A stretch of 64,000 nt of DNA from Chrysoperla carnea. Lineage: Eukaryota > Arthropoda > Insecta > Neuroptera > Chrysopidae. Made by a program: the position numbers and the translations under genes. Below are positions 1 through 8,960 of the stretch, one piece after another. A model generated the notes under the pieces. That model saw nothing but the letters and a program-made list of their open reading frames with translations, was not told the DNA's origin and searched no databases. The stretch covers positions 7,262,001 to 7,326,000 of the forward strand of contig NC_058339.1 in the NCBI RefSeq assembly GCF_905475395.1. The letters are read 5' to 3'. Each line of letters opens with the position of its first letter. Within the stretch, counting starts at the first letter, position 1.

Positions 1-2984
1 TAGTGGAGCGCCTTAAGGTTTATACCTCGGAATCCAGGGCCAGTCGATGAATCTTTATATCAAGTTTTGAAATGTGTTTAGAATAGTATATAAAAAAATG
101 TTTAAAAAAATATTTTGTGCGATCTCAATTTTTTAATTATTATTATAAATAATTATCAATTTTTTGGAATTTTCATTCATTTATATTAGTTAAACGTTAT
201 ATTTTAAAAAGAAGAATTATTATAAACTTGATCGTGGGTCACAAGGGACTGCAGGTATACCGATGAAGGGCGGGGAGGGGAATAGAGGGGATAACAGCAG
301 CTGTTGGGTGCTGTTAGCGCAGGCCCTACTAATAGAATAGTACACGTGGCAACTCGCTGGGCTCAATACGTCGTTTTTTTGTTTGCTCCGAAAGAAAATT
401 ATTGCTGTTTTTTGTTTATTTACAATTCATAGTTATATTATTTTGGAGTAAGTGTGATAAATATTTATTACTGAACATTATTTAGTTTAATAAACTTTGA
501 AAATAGTAGCATAGATAGTAAGTATTTGATTTTTATGTATATTACATGCTTTTAAATATATTTATGAATACCTAATCGTATATTATATCATAAATCGACG
601 TTAAAAGTTCGAATTAAATAGCAAAATTTAAAAACATAAATTATTAATTATGATATCAAGGCTTCTTATTAATATTAGTAATATTTATTGTTACAGTCTC
701 GTATAAGAATGGGTGAAGTATCGAATAGTAATTATGTAAATAATGGTTGCCTCATTTGTGATAAACTCGGATGTAGTTCAGAATTAAGCTCTGAACTAGG
801 AGATATTATAAAAGTCACTAGAGGAATATCAACACTGAAAGCTGCTTCTGTGGAAAGAGCGGATGGACTTTCTCAGTATTTAAATACTTGCGAATTTGTC
901 TACGTGCATTCAGTATGCAGACAAAAATATATCAATAAAGGATGTATTAATTCTTATTTAAAAAAAAAGAGCACTATATCAGCATGCTCTCCACCTAAAA
1001 AAAAACTTCGAACGGCTACTTCAATTGTTTTTGATTGGAAAAGTAGGTGTTTTTTATGTGAAAAAGAAGCAGATGAAATGAAGGAAAGAAGAAAGTCCAA
1101 ATCGTCAAGACAACAAATCAGCTACGTCACTACTTCTGATTTCAAGAAAACCATTTTAAATTTAATAAGTGAAGAGAAGAGTGAGTATTGTCGTAATATT
1201 CATAAAAGAATTGTAGGTGTGTTAGATTTAGTTGCTCAGGAAGCTAAGTATCACGCCGATTGTTACATGCGTTTGAGAAGTAGCTTAAAACAGGCCCATA
1301 GGGAGAAAAAAACTCATCCAATAACAATACAAGTCGATGCAGCAATGGAGCAGATTTTCAAATATATTGAAGAAAATGATGACTGTCAATTTTCACTGGC
1401 AGAATTGAAAAGTATAGTAACAATTGACCATATTCCTGACGATAAAACAATAAAAATGAGGTTAATGAACCATTATGAGGATAATATTGTATTCTCTAGT
1501 AAATTTGGATCCAACACAATTATATGTTTTAAAAAACAACAATACGAAATATTATCCGATAACTGGTACAGTGAGAGATCAAAAGATGGTGAAGAAGAAG
1601 AATACCGTATTTTGAAGGCTGCTGGTGAAATTTTACGACGACACATCCGGACGCAGGTTTATGATAATAAAATTTATCCAGCTAGTGATATAAAATGTTT
1701 AACAACGTTCATGAGACAATACCAAAATCTCTATCATTCTTTTTGTCAGAAATAATTCTTAATGATAAAAGAGGTAAACCAGAGTTAATGAATCATTATG
1801 AAACAAAATGCACCTCAATAGCTCATGCGATAATATCTGCAGTAAGGCCTCGTTCATTCATATCACCACTGCATGTTGCTTTAGCTGTTACCTTGCATAG
1901 AAAATTTGGCTCTATTTGGCTCTCACCAACAGATCGAGAAATTTATTTTCGAAAACCATCTAAAGGCAAAATACCGCAAAAAACGTACTCTTCGAAGAGC
2001 TTAGAGAAAATATTACCAAAGTGTAAAGAGCATATTTTGTTCTTACATGCGTTTACTGGCTGTGACACGACATCAGCTTTTTTCCAGCGTGGCAAAAACG
2101 TGTTTGCAAAAAATTTTGAAAAACGTACAGACTTACAAAATGCTGCGACAATTTTTAAAAATGAATTCAAAAATATCGACGACATTTTTAAGGCTGGTGT
2201 TACATGCACTCTTGCTTTATATGGTGCCCCCCCAAAAAATAAAAGATCCCAATGTATTAAGATATAACTCTTTTTTGAAAGCAACAGCTAAAAATACTTG
2301 CGTGAAACTGCCCTCTTTACCACCTACTGCAGATGCCGCTTTTCAACATTTTAAAAGAGTATTTTTACAAGTTCAATCATGGCTCGGAAGAGAAATATCA
2401 CCAGAAGAATGGGGTTGGAAAAATAAATGCGGAATATTGATACCCCAAACAATGACGCAGCGACCAGCTCCAGAATCTTTGCTCAAAATTATTTTTTGTG
2501 CATGCAAAACAGGATGCGGAGCATCTTGTGGGTGCAGGAAAAGTGGATTAAATTGCACTGCAGCTTGCTTAGAATGCAATGGTAACAGCTGCACTAATCC
2601 TTTACCTACAATCCATATAAATGAAATCGACGACGACGACAATAATGTAATGATGTAATAATGTATATAGTTAATGGTAAAATGATTTTTGTAAATCATT
2701 ATTTTTTGTAAAAATTTAATAAATTAACATTGAAATTACTCAGCAAACATAATTTATCACATATACAATTGAAATTTCTACTATAAAAATTTTTTTCCCC
2801 CTTCCGCCTCTCATTTTTCAGTAAATTGTTGTTAAAAATTGTTGTAAACGAGATCGGCCATTTTTTTTTTTTAACTTTTTTCTTTCAGGTTTTAATAATG
2901 CAATCAAGCACTTCCTATACACATTCATTGACTGGCCCTGGATTCCGAGATTTTACCATTTTCATGTTTAACGGAACTCCACTA
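1..2984 (+). mobile_element. DNA transposon with TIRs, unclassified family, decayed coding region
   Basis: The first ~53 bases and the reverse complement of 2924-2984 match: both begin TAGTGGAG and share the core CTCGGAATCCAGGGCCAGTC (with one mismatch), the right copy having a ~9-bp longer spacer. The outermost TA on each side may be the target duplication (element GTGGAG...CTCCAC between TA dinucleotides). The element carries one coding direction (+) encoding a cysteine-rich protein with two frameshifts. The window begins exactly at the left end, so the left flank is not visible. I cannot assign a superfamily; the ends look neither like piggyBac nor like a standard mariner. Confidence 0.75.
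709..2658 (+). pseudogene. Transposon-encoded cysteine-rich protein, frameshifted
   Basis: Three overlapping reading frames make up one degraded gene. The first runs from ATG 709 to 1755. I prefer this start because TTACAG at 691-696 looks like a splice acceptor just upstream. The second frame covers about 1695-2267, the third to 2658. The N-terminal part has paired CxxC motifs (CLICDKLGC; CFLCEKEAD) and an HADCYMRLR segment. The middle contains HAFTGCDTTSAFF, a motif I know from large uncharacterised proteins repeated in invertebrate genomes. The C-terminus is a CxC-rich stretch (CACKTGCGASCGC, CxxC pairs). The frame changes fall near 1700-1750 and at a run of C at 2227-2233. The stretch around 1920 probably also lacks internal sequence, since the family is usually much longer. 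Function is unknown; it lies inside the TIRs and is probably the mobility protein or a passenger. Confidence 0.6.
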
Positions 2985-3703
2985 ATGAAGATATTTATGA
3001 TATTAATGAAGAGACAATTGATGCATCCCTTTTCTTAGAACAGCGAACAGAAATTCTCCAAGAAGAGAATGAAGACGAAGAAATAATTGTTGAAGTAGAA
3101 ATAGACAATTATCTTATATAATGATGACATGTAGAAAAAAAACAACCTATTCCACTTTAATCATTAGCAATATTACTATTCTTTCAATTAATAGGATACG
3201 ATCTGATCAAACGTTATTACAATACATCGTGGAGTATACCTACTGGGGAAACCACGTTAAAAAAAATGCGCCAAGTACATTACCTCATAGGTGGTGCGGA
3301 AATGTGTGCTATTATGTAAAATATGAATTTTCTAAAGATTAAAACCGCGATATCTCACGAATGGTGAGTCGTAAAAGAAAAAGTGACTGGACCATTTTTG
3401 TAGAGAATTGTATGATCTACAACTTTTGTCCGACCTATTTTTACGATAATACTTACTGTTTTCGAGAAAAATGGAAAAAACCTTAATTTTATACTTTTGA
3501 CCTTGAATAAAATTTTTTGCAGAAGTAGGATCGAAGGGGATTTTTGATATTTCATTTATAATGATGTATTTAACGTCTCTGGCAATTTTCAGCTCTATGC
3601 GAATTTTGGCAAAGTCAAATGTCTATTTTGACTGGACTATATGGTCGGAATAGTGTTTTAACTTCGTCAACTGTGAAGCGATTAATTGAAAATTAAAAGA
3701 GGA
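2985..3703. other. Gene-free stretch with decayed repeat sequence
   Basis: No convincing gene. 3001-3120 holds a short acidic open frame ending in DNYLI-stop that may be the tail of a lost exon. 3340-3600 has the character of a dispersed insect repeat. The short ORFs here have no recognisable domain. Confidence 0.4.
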
Positions 3704-3847
3704 GCATTAAAGGAGGAGATTCAACGTTGCATCAACGAAATTCAGCCACATTTATGCAGGACGGTCATGGAAAATTTCGACAAACGAGTGCGTATGTGTA
3801 TGCAAAGCCGCGGAGGCCATTTGCCCGATGTGTTATTCCATAAATAA
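3704..3847 (+). pseudogene. Tc1/mariner (IS630-type) transposase C-terminal fragment
   Basis: A 47-codon open frame ends at TAA 3847 and reads ...EIQRCINEIQPHLC, then VMENF, then SRGGHLPDVLFHK. This is the typical C-terminal end of IS630/Tc1-mariner-like transposases common in insects (RC..INEI..VMENF..R...C..SRGGHL.D..FH). The catalytic DDE part is missing, so this is only a 3' remnant. It sits just upstream of a second, different mariner fragment. Confidence 0.6.
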
Positions 3848-4349
3848 CCCTATCCTATGTACGTTATGAATCAATAAAAAAATTACAATCAAAAGACTAA
3901 AAACTGTGTTTTCTATTTAATTCAAATCTTGCGTTAATTTTGGGACACCCTTTATTATTAAAAAAGAGTATGTAACTGTTATTTCAAATCATCCATACCT
4001 CCCTGCTCAACCCTGATCCCCGTGAATATGAAAATGTGGAAACTTATTTTTCAATGTACATTCGTTCTTTAAAATTATTAATAAGTTTTGATCTAGCAAT
4101 TTGTAAATGTGCTTATCTACCACAAACTAATGAATTTATAGACTTATCATTTTTTCCTGTACACTTTAACCAGTTTTCACTAAATAGCAGTACAATGTTG
4201 AGAATTGAAAAATATAAGGAACGTATTATTTCGGGAAATCATAGTATAATACCTCTTAGATTTAAAATATTAATGATGTTTGGTTTAGACAAACTTTACT
4301 ACTACGTTACTACTATTAAAGTTAATAATGATACAATTAATAAGACTGT
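3848..4349. other. No recognisable gene; one 116-codon open frame
   Basis: 4036-4386 is open for 116 codons on the + strand but its translation (hydrophobic, AT-driven composition) has no motif I recognise. Its 3' end runs into the mariner fragment in another frame. I do not call it a gene. Confidence 0.35.
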
Positions 4350-4590
4350 TTTCCTGAGATCGTTGGTATATCGGAAGGATCAGTAAAAACCATTTTGAAA
4401 GATCATTTGGGAATAAGAAAAGTGAAAGCACGATTGGTTCCAAAATCACTCAATTTTTTTCGAAAAACAGCGTAGCGTTAACGTCTGTTCAACAATGCTT
4501 TCCGACTACCAGGATGTCATGAAACGTATTATTACTGGAGATGAGACTTGGATTTATGAATTCGACCCGGAAACAACCGACCAATCAGGC
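4350..4590 (+). pseudogene. Mariner transposase fragment
   Basis: Read across two frames this segment gives IGISEGSVKTILKDHLGIRKV, then ARLVPKSLNFF, and in another frame MKRIITGDETWIYEFDPETT. These are classic mariner transposase blocks: the region before the catalytic domain, and the first catalytic aspartate in GDETW. At least one frameshift separates the two halves and the rest of the DDE domain is gone. At its right edge (~4590) it passes abruptly into densovirus-related sequence, so that edge is a junction. Confidence 0.7.
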
Positions 4591-4616
4591 GAGCGAGCCG
4601 GTTGCCGGCCGAAGAC

Positions 4617-4701
4617 CTTGGCTAGTCCAAGGCTCATGCTCATTTCCCACTCCACGTGGTGTGGTTGGATATAAGAGAATTCTTTTATCTTTTATGTTAT
4701 C
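4617..4701. repeat. Densovirus terminal-type sequence, copy 1
   Basis: Contains CCCACTCCACGTGGTGTGG and a near-palindrome of the form GATAAAAG..GAATTCTTTTATC (here with an extra base). The same block recurs at 5808-5890 directly upstream of a viral-type promoter. The position and self-complementarity suggest it derives from the terminal repeat of the integrated densovirus. This is inference; neither copy is a complete hairpin. Confidence 0.45.
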
Positions 4702-4704
4702 CAT

Positions 4705-5655
4705 ATAAAACAAACTGGAATTGATATGGACCGATCATGTGACGATACAACGGCTTCTGCCCTGCAAGATGTCAGAAAACATTAGTGGAGAAGCGGGACC
4801 TTCATGGAAAGAGGATAATGTACCAAGTTGTGCTACTAATGAAGAATGTAATGAAGGTATTACTGACAAAATGCAAGAACAAAAAGCATACATTGACCAA
4901 AATATCGTGTTTGGATTTCGCGAAAGAGCTCCCCTAAGACGAATCATCCATGACGTATTTAAAAGAGATCCTTCCGGTGACAGTGATCGAACTCTTGAAC
5001 GAGTATTACAACAAAGCTTCGCCGGAACAGTCTTTATTGTCGCAACACACAACGACCACTACCACGTCATCCACGACTGTACCTACAACTCCTACCAATG
5101 TCGATGTGCAAGAATCAACAACTTCCCAACCGATAGATGCAATAGAAAAATTGTTTCAGCAAGGGCCTACACAAGTAAACATTGGCGTAATACCACAATA
5201 TATTTGTATAAAGGGGAAGGGTCAATTATCTACTGCGAAATCGCCGGGAGAGACTGCGTACGAGGTGGTGAAACTCCTACCAATGTCAATGTGCAAGAAA
5301 CAACAACTTCCCAACCGATAGATGCAATAGAAAAATTATTTCAGCAAGGGCCTACACAAGTAAACATTGGCGTAATACCACAACATATTTGTATAAAGGG
5401 GAAAGGACAATTATCTACTGCGAAATCGCCGGGAGAGCCTGCGTACGAGGTAGTGAAACTCCTACCAATGTCGATGTGCAAGAAACAACAACTTCCCAAC
5501 CGATAGATGCAATAGAAAAATTATTTCAGCAAGGGCCTACACAAGTAAACATTGGCGTAATAACACAACATATTTGTATGAAGGGGAAAGGACAATTATC
5601 TACTGCGAAATCGCCGGGAGAGCCTGCGTACAAGGTGGTGAAACTCGATATCTAA
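4705..5655 (+). pseudogene. Endogenous densovirus NS region, copy A (damaged)
   Basis: This stretch is a diverged copy of 6270-6840. It starts in the alternative (NS2-like) frame and moves into the NS1 frame, so an indel lies between them. The NS1 frame includes YIDQN..GFRERAP..RRIIHDV and then HYHVIHDCTY...CRC. That is the H-x-H metal-binding motif of the HUH nickase domain followed by a cysteine pair, as in densovirus NS1. From 5091 the sequence is triplicated in tandem. The upstream part of the gene, including promoter and start, is missing relative to copy B. It is a viral fossil, broken and not expected to make a functional protein. Confidence 0.75.
5091..5645 (+). repeat. 185-bp tandem triplication inside densoviral NS copy A
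   Basis: Three near-identical units: 5091-5275, 5276-5460 and 5461-5645, each beginning CCTACCAATGTC. The period of 185 is not a multiple of three, so each successive unit is read in a different frame and both viral frames alternate along the array. The unit corresponds to one segment of the single-copy NS sequence at about 6651-6836. The high similarity between units points to a recent duplication relative to the divergence between copies A and B. Confidence 0.9.
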
Positions 5656-5807
5656 CCCTTCAAAGGTATTCGCAACAAGGACAAGAAGGACTATTGGAAG
5701 GAAGCCAGAACTCGAAGTCAATTCAATGTCTCCTCGATTGCGGATCCACTGCATCGCAAGATCGAAGAAATAATGCAAATAGGTGCGCAAAGACTGGCGG
5801 AAACGGC

Positions 5808-5890
5808 CATGGCTAGTCCAGGGATCAAGGTAATTTCCCACTCCACGTGTTGGGGTTGGATAAAAGAGAATTCTTTTATCTTTTAATGTT
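5808..5890. repeat. Densovirus terminal-type sequence, copy 2
   Basis: Direct repeat of 4617-4701 (GGCTAGTCCA, CCCACTCCACGTG, GGATAAAAGAGAATTC, TTTTATCTTTTA). It lies immediately upstream of the TATA promoter of NS copy B, the position the viral terminus would occupy in a densovirus genome. Confidence 0.45.
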
Positions 5891-5923
5891 ACCCAACTGT
5901 ATAAACGTCACGTACACATTTAG

Positions 5924-5958
5924 TATATAAGCAGGTGGAGTGAGTATACTTCATTAGT
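5924..5958 (+). promoter_or_regulatory. Densovirus-type TATA promoter of NS copy B
   Basis: TATATAA at 5924-5930 is followed ~21 bases later by an initiator-like TCATTAG and, at 5959, the NS start codon. A very short leader directly after TATA/initiator is characteristic of densovirus NS promoters. The block seems intact despite integration. Confidence 0.6.
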
Positions 5959-7035
5959 ATGTCTCAAGACGATCTTACACTCAGTCAACAATTAGAGGAA
6001 TACTTAACTTATCCTCAAGAAACACAATTTGATTTTCAACAAGAATTAAATTTGGCTTGTGACGAAGATATTGAAAATGCCGAAATCACGTCGACCAATT
6101 CAAGTTTCGAGTGGGTCCGAGTCGGAGAGCGACCAAGAAATTCAAACCAAGAAGAGGAAAGTGCAATTCAACCACGACGACATGTGTCAGACTCAGGATC
6201 TGATAGCGGGAGGAGTCATGGAACGAGAAGACGACGAAGAGCCGAACAAGGAGGACACATTCCTAAACTGGCTCGAGTTGATATGGATAGACAACGTGAC
6301 CATTCACAAACTTCTACCAGCTATGATCCATTGCCAGAAACGCCTTGTGGAGCAGCGGAATCTGGCCGGAAAGAGAATTTTGTACCCGATAATTTTAGCA
6401 TTGAAGGAGTTTATGAAAGCTTTGCTGACGAAGTCAAAAAATCGAAAGAGTACATTGACCAAAACATCATGGTTGGATTTCGAGAAAGAGCTCCGAGGAG
6501 ACGCATCATTCACGACGTTTACGAACGAGACACTTCCGGCGACGGTGTTCGAGATGTTGAACGAGTGTTACAACAACATTTCGCCGGAACAGTGTTTATC
6601 GTCGCAACCCACACAGACCACTACCACGTCCTCCATGATTGCACCTATCATTCCTATCAATGCAGATGCGTCCGAATCGCAAATTGGCCAACAGACCGAT
6701 GCAATAGAACAGTTGTTTCGGCAAGGACCTACAGTTTCCAACACTGGAGTAACACCACAACATATCTGTTTAAAGGAGAAAGGTCAATTATCCACTGCGA
6801 GATCGCCGGGCGAACCTGCATACGAGGTGGTAAAACTAGATATATATACCCCTTCAAGAACATTCGCAACAAGGAAAAGAAAGACTACTGGAAGGAGGCG
6901 AGAATACGGACGCAGTTCAACATCTCCTCCATTGCGGACTCTCTTCACAGGAAAATCGAAGAGATAATACAAATAGTAGCAAACAGAATCAACGAAACGG
7001 AGAAAACAATAGAAGAAAAGGAGACAAAATTCTGA
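5959..7035 (+). pseudogene. Endogenous densovirus NS1 N-terminal region, copy B
   Basis: A 358-codon open frame begins at ATG 5959. The N-terminus (~residues 1-130) is acidic then Arg-rich. Residues ~155-265 carry the HUH nickase region: GFRERAPRRRIIHDV, then FIVATHTDHYHVLHDC with the H-x-H pair, followed by a CRC cluster. After that come the GERSIIHCEIAGR and KKDYWKEARI segments typical of NS1 before the helicase. The frame closes at 7035. The helicase continues in a different frame from ~7047, so NS1 is interrupted by at least one indel or deletion. This is an integrated viral remnant. Its long open frame with an overlapping second frame implies a relatively young insertion or some constraint. 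Confidence 0.75.
6077..6967 (+). CDS. Overlapping NS2-like ORF of the endogenous densovirus
   Basis: 296 codons from ATG 6077 remain fully open in the +1 frame relative to NS1, overlapping it almost entirely. Densoviruses encode NS2 in this arrangement, starting shortly after NS1 in an alternative frame. The product is Ser/Glu/Lys-rich at the start, then mixed, with a Thr/Ser-rich stretch around residue 190 and a basic C-terminus (RKRKTTGRRR). I see no catalytic motif, as expected for NS2. An earlier GTG at 6059 is in frame but the ATG is the natural start. Whether it is expressed is unknown; the intact second frame is notable for a viral fossil. Confidence 0.5.
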   Translation: MPKSRRPIQVSSGSESESDQEIQTKKRKVQFNHDDMCQTQDLIAGGVMEREDDEEPNKEDTFLNWLELIWIDNVTIHKLLPAMIHCQKRLVEQRNLAGKRILYPIILALKEFMKALLTKSKNRKSTLTKTSWLDFEKELRGDASFTTFTNETLPATVFEMLNECYNNISPEQCLSSQPTQTTTTSSMIAPIIPINADASESQIGQQTDAIEQLFRQGPTVSNTGVTPQHICLKEKGQLSTARSPGEPAYEVVKLDIYTPSRTFATRKRKTTGRRREYGRSSTSPPLRTLFTGKSKR

Positions 7036-7046
7036 ATTGGCTTAAA

Positions 7047-7721
7047 ATGCATTTATCAGCTCCCTTGTCTCTTATTTTCAATACTTCTATTTATCACCAA
7101 AGTGATTTTGTGTATACTTATAACAAGTCACATCCGTTACTTCAAACCGTTTCAAATATTTTAGCTACGCAAATTATGGACATGTCGTTTAATGAACTAT
7201 ATGATTTTTACAACGAAGCAGAAGTGTGTATTTTTAATGCGCCTAATGGTAATATTTCGGAATATTATTATGATGTGAACCAATCATTGGATATACTGGA
7301 CGCTTTAATTAAGTTTCAACATCCTGATGATTTTTTGGATTTAAAAAAAAATGTATATCAAATATTTGATAAGACTTTGACTAAAATAAACACATTACAA
7401 ATAATATCCGAACCATCGGCAGGAAAAACATATTTTGTGGATGTTATATTATCATATAGTTTATGTTTTGGTTCAATTGGCAACTTTAACCGATATTGTA
7501 ATTTTCCTTTGCAAGAGGCAATTGCTAAACGAACATTAGTCTGGAATGAACCAAATTGTGAACCTGCGGCTCACGACATGATTAAAATGCTGTTTGGAGG
7601 AGATAACTGCCCTGCTCGTATTAAACATCAACCAGATGGTCTTGTAACACGCACTCCAGTATTTGTAACTTCTAATAACGTGGTTTTCCCGGTATCAAAA
7701 GCATTTGAAGATCTTTTCATA
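7047..7721 (+). pseudogene. Endogenous densovirus NS1 SF3 helicase region, truncated by transposon
   Basis: The translation carries the parvoviral superfamily-3 helicase: Walker A EPSAGKTYF at ~residues 121-129, Walker B-like RTLVWNEPN (~168-176), then FGGDNCPARIKH and PVFVTSNN (sensor-1 asparagines). The region is in a frame different from the upstream nickase ORF. The coding sequence is cut at 7721 where a CACTA/EnSpm-type element begins. The last residues before its stop are encoded by transposon sequence, not virus. The viral target sequence may resume at 19189, after the element, but I cannot confirm homology there by eye. Confidence 0.8.
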
Positions 7722-8960
7722 CACTGTTAAAAATGTTTGTAAAATTACCATTTTTTTACTCAACATAAGGTGCTTAAATTACTAATCAGTGTTTACGAAT
7801 TCAAATTATAACACATTTTGAGTAATTTTAAGCAATATATGAAAAAATTTACTAATATGCGGTGTAATTTTACAATCGTTAAGTATAAATTCTAGTTGTA
7901 TTGTAATTTTACAAAACTGTTTATTAAATTTTTATAGCAAACTGCAAAAATTTACGAAAATTCTTAGTAATTTGAGTTACAAAATTTTTTTGGCAAATTT
8001 ACAAAATATTTGATAGTTCATATTACCGTGAAGCAATGAAAATTTACGAACTTTTTTATTATTTTTACAATTTTGACTGTAAAATTATGTCACGCATTGT
8101 ATAAATACTAAAAAACATTACTTCTCATAAGCTATATGTAATATTACTAAACTGTTTGTAAATTTTCGTGACCAAGCTTATCAAATTAACAAACATTTCT
8201 GGTCTTTTAATATAATAATTTTGTTATAAATTTACAAAAAAATTTTGTAATTTAAATTACAATCAAAGTATTAAAAACTCAAAACATCTTTTTGATAATT
8301 TTAAAATTTTTGTTGTAAAACAACTAAACGCACTGGAAAACTACTCAAAAACATTATTTTCTATCAGCCCTGTGTAATTTCACTCAGCATTTTGTCAATT
8401 TTCATTACCAAACTTTTTAAATTTACAAAAATTGTTTGTGTTTCAAATGACTCATTTAGTTGTGAATTTACAAAAAAATTTTATATTATAAATACAACAC
8501 AAGCATTGAAACTTTTTAAAATTTTTTTTATAATTTTACACTTTTTGTGGTCAAATTATTCAATGCTTTTTAATTTCGATAAAAGATTTCAGTTTCCTTA
8601 AGCAACTTGTATTATTGTCAAGCAGACTATCAATAGCATTCTCCGTATTTTCATTTACATTATTGCCTTGTAAAATTTTGAAAAATAATTTTAAGAGAAT
8701 TTATTTGAAATTTAATAATCTTTCCATTATTTTCATTATTTTGATTGTAAAATTATACAACATTTCATGAAATTAACTGATATATCAGATTAATATTTTA
8801 TTAAAAAAACCAAAATTATTTGTATTTTAATTTACCATAGTCTCCTGCAGAATCACAAAAAAAGTATTTATCGACTTGACTGTAAAATCATTTCAAATTT
8901 AACAATTTCTCAATCATTATTATTACTTATACAATTATAATTACATTTTTTTTATTCAAT
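7722..8960. repeat. Left subterminal repeat arm of the EnSpm-like element
   Basis: Highly AT-rich sequence in which short variants of TTTGTAAATTTAC, AAATTACTAA and TGTAAAATTA recur every 30-60 bases in both orientations. The mirror arm is at 18400-19188. In CACTA elements such motifs are transposase-binding sites. The short ORFs here are compositional. Confidence 0.6.

Noticed and set aside
4036-4386. 116-codon ORF as a gene
   Set aside because: No motif, AT-driven amino acids, overlaps the mariner fragment in another frame.
5959-7721. Live viral genome or contamination
   Set aside because: NS1 is frame-broken, no capsid region is present, and it is joined to mariner sequence on one side and a transposon on the other, all within insect DNA.
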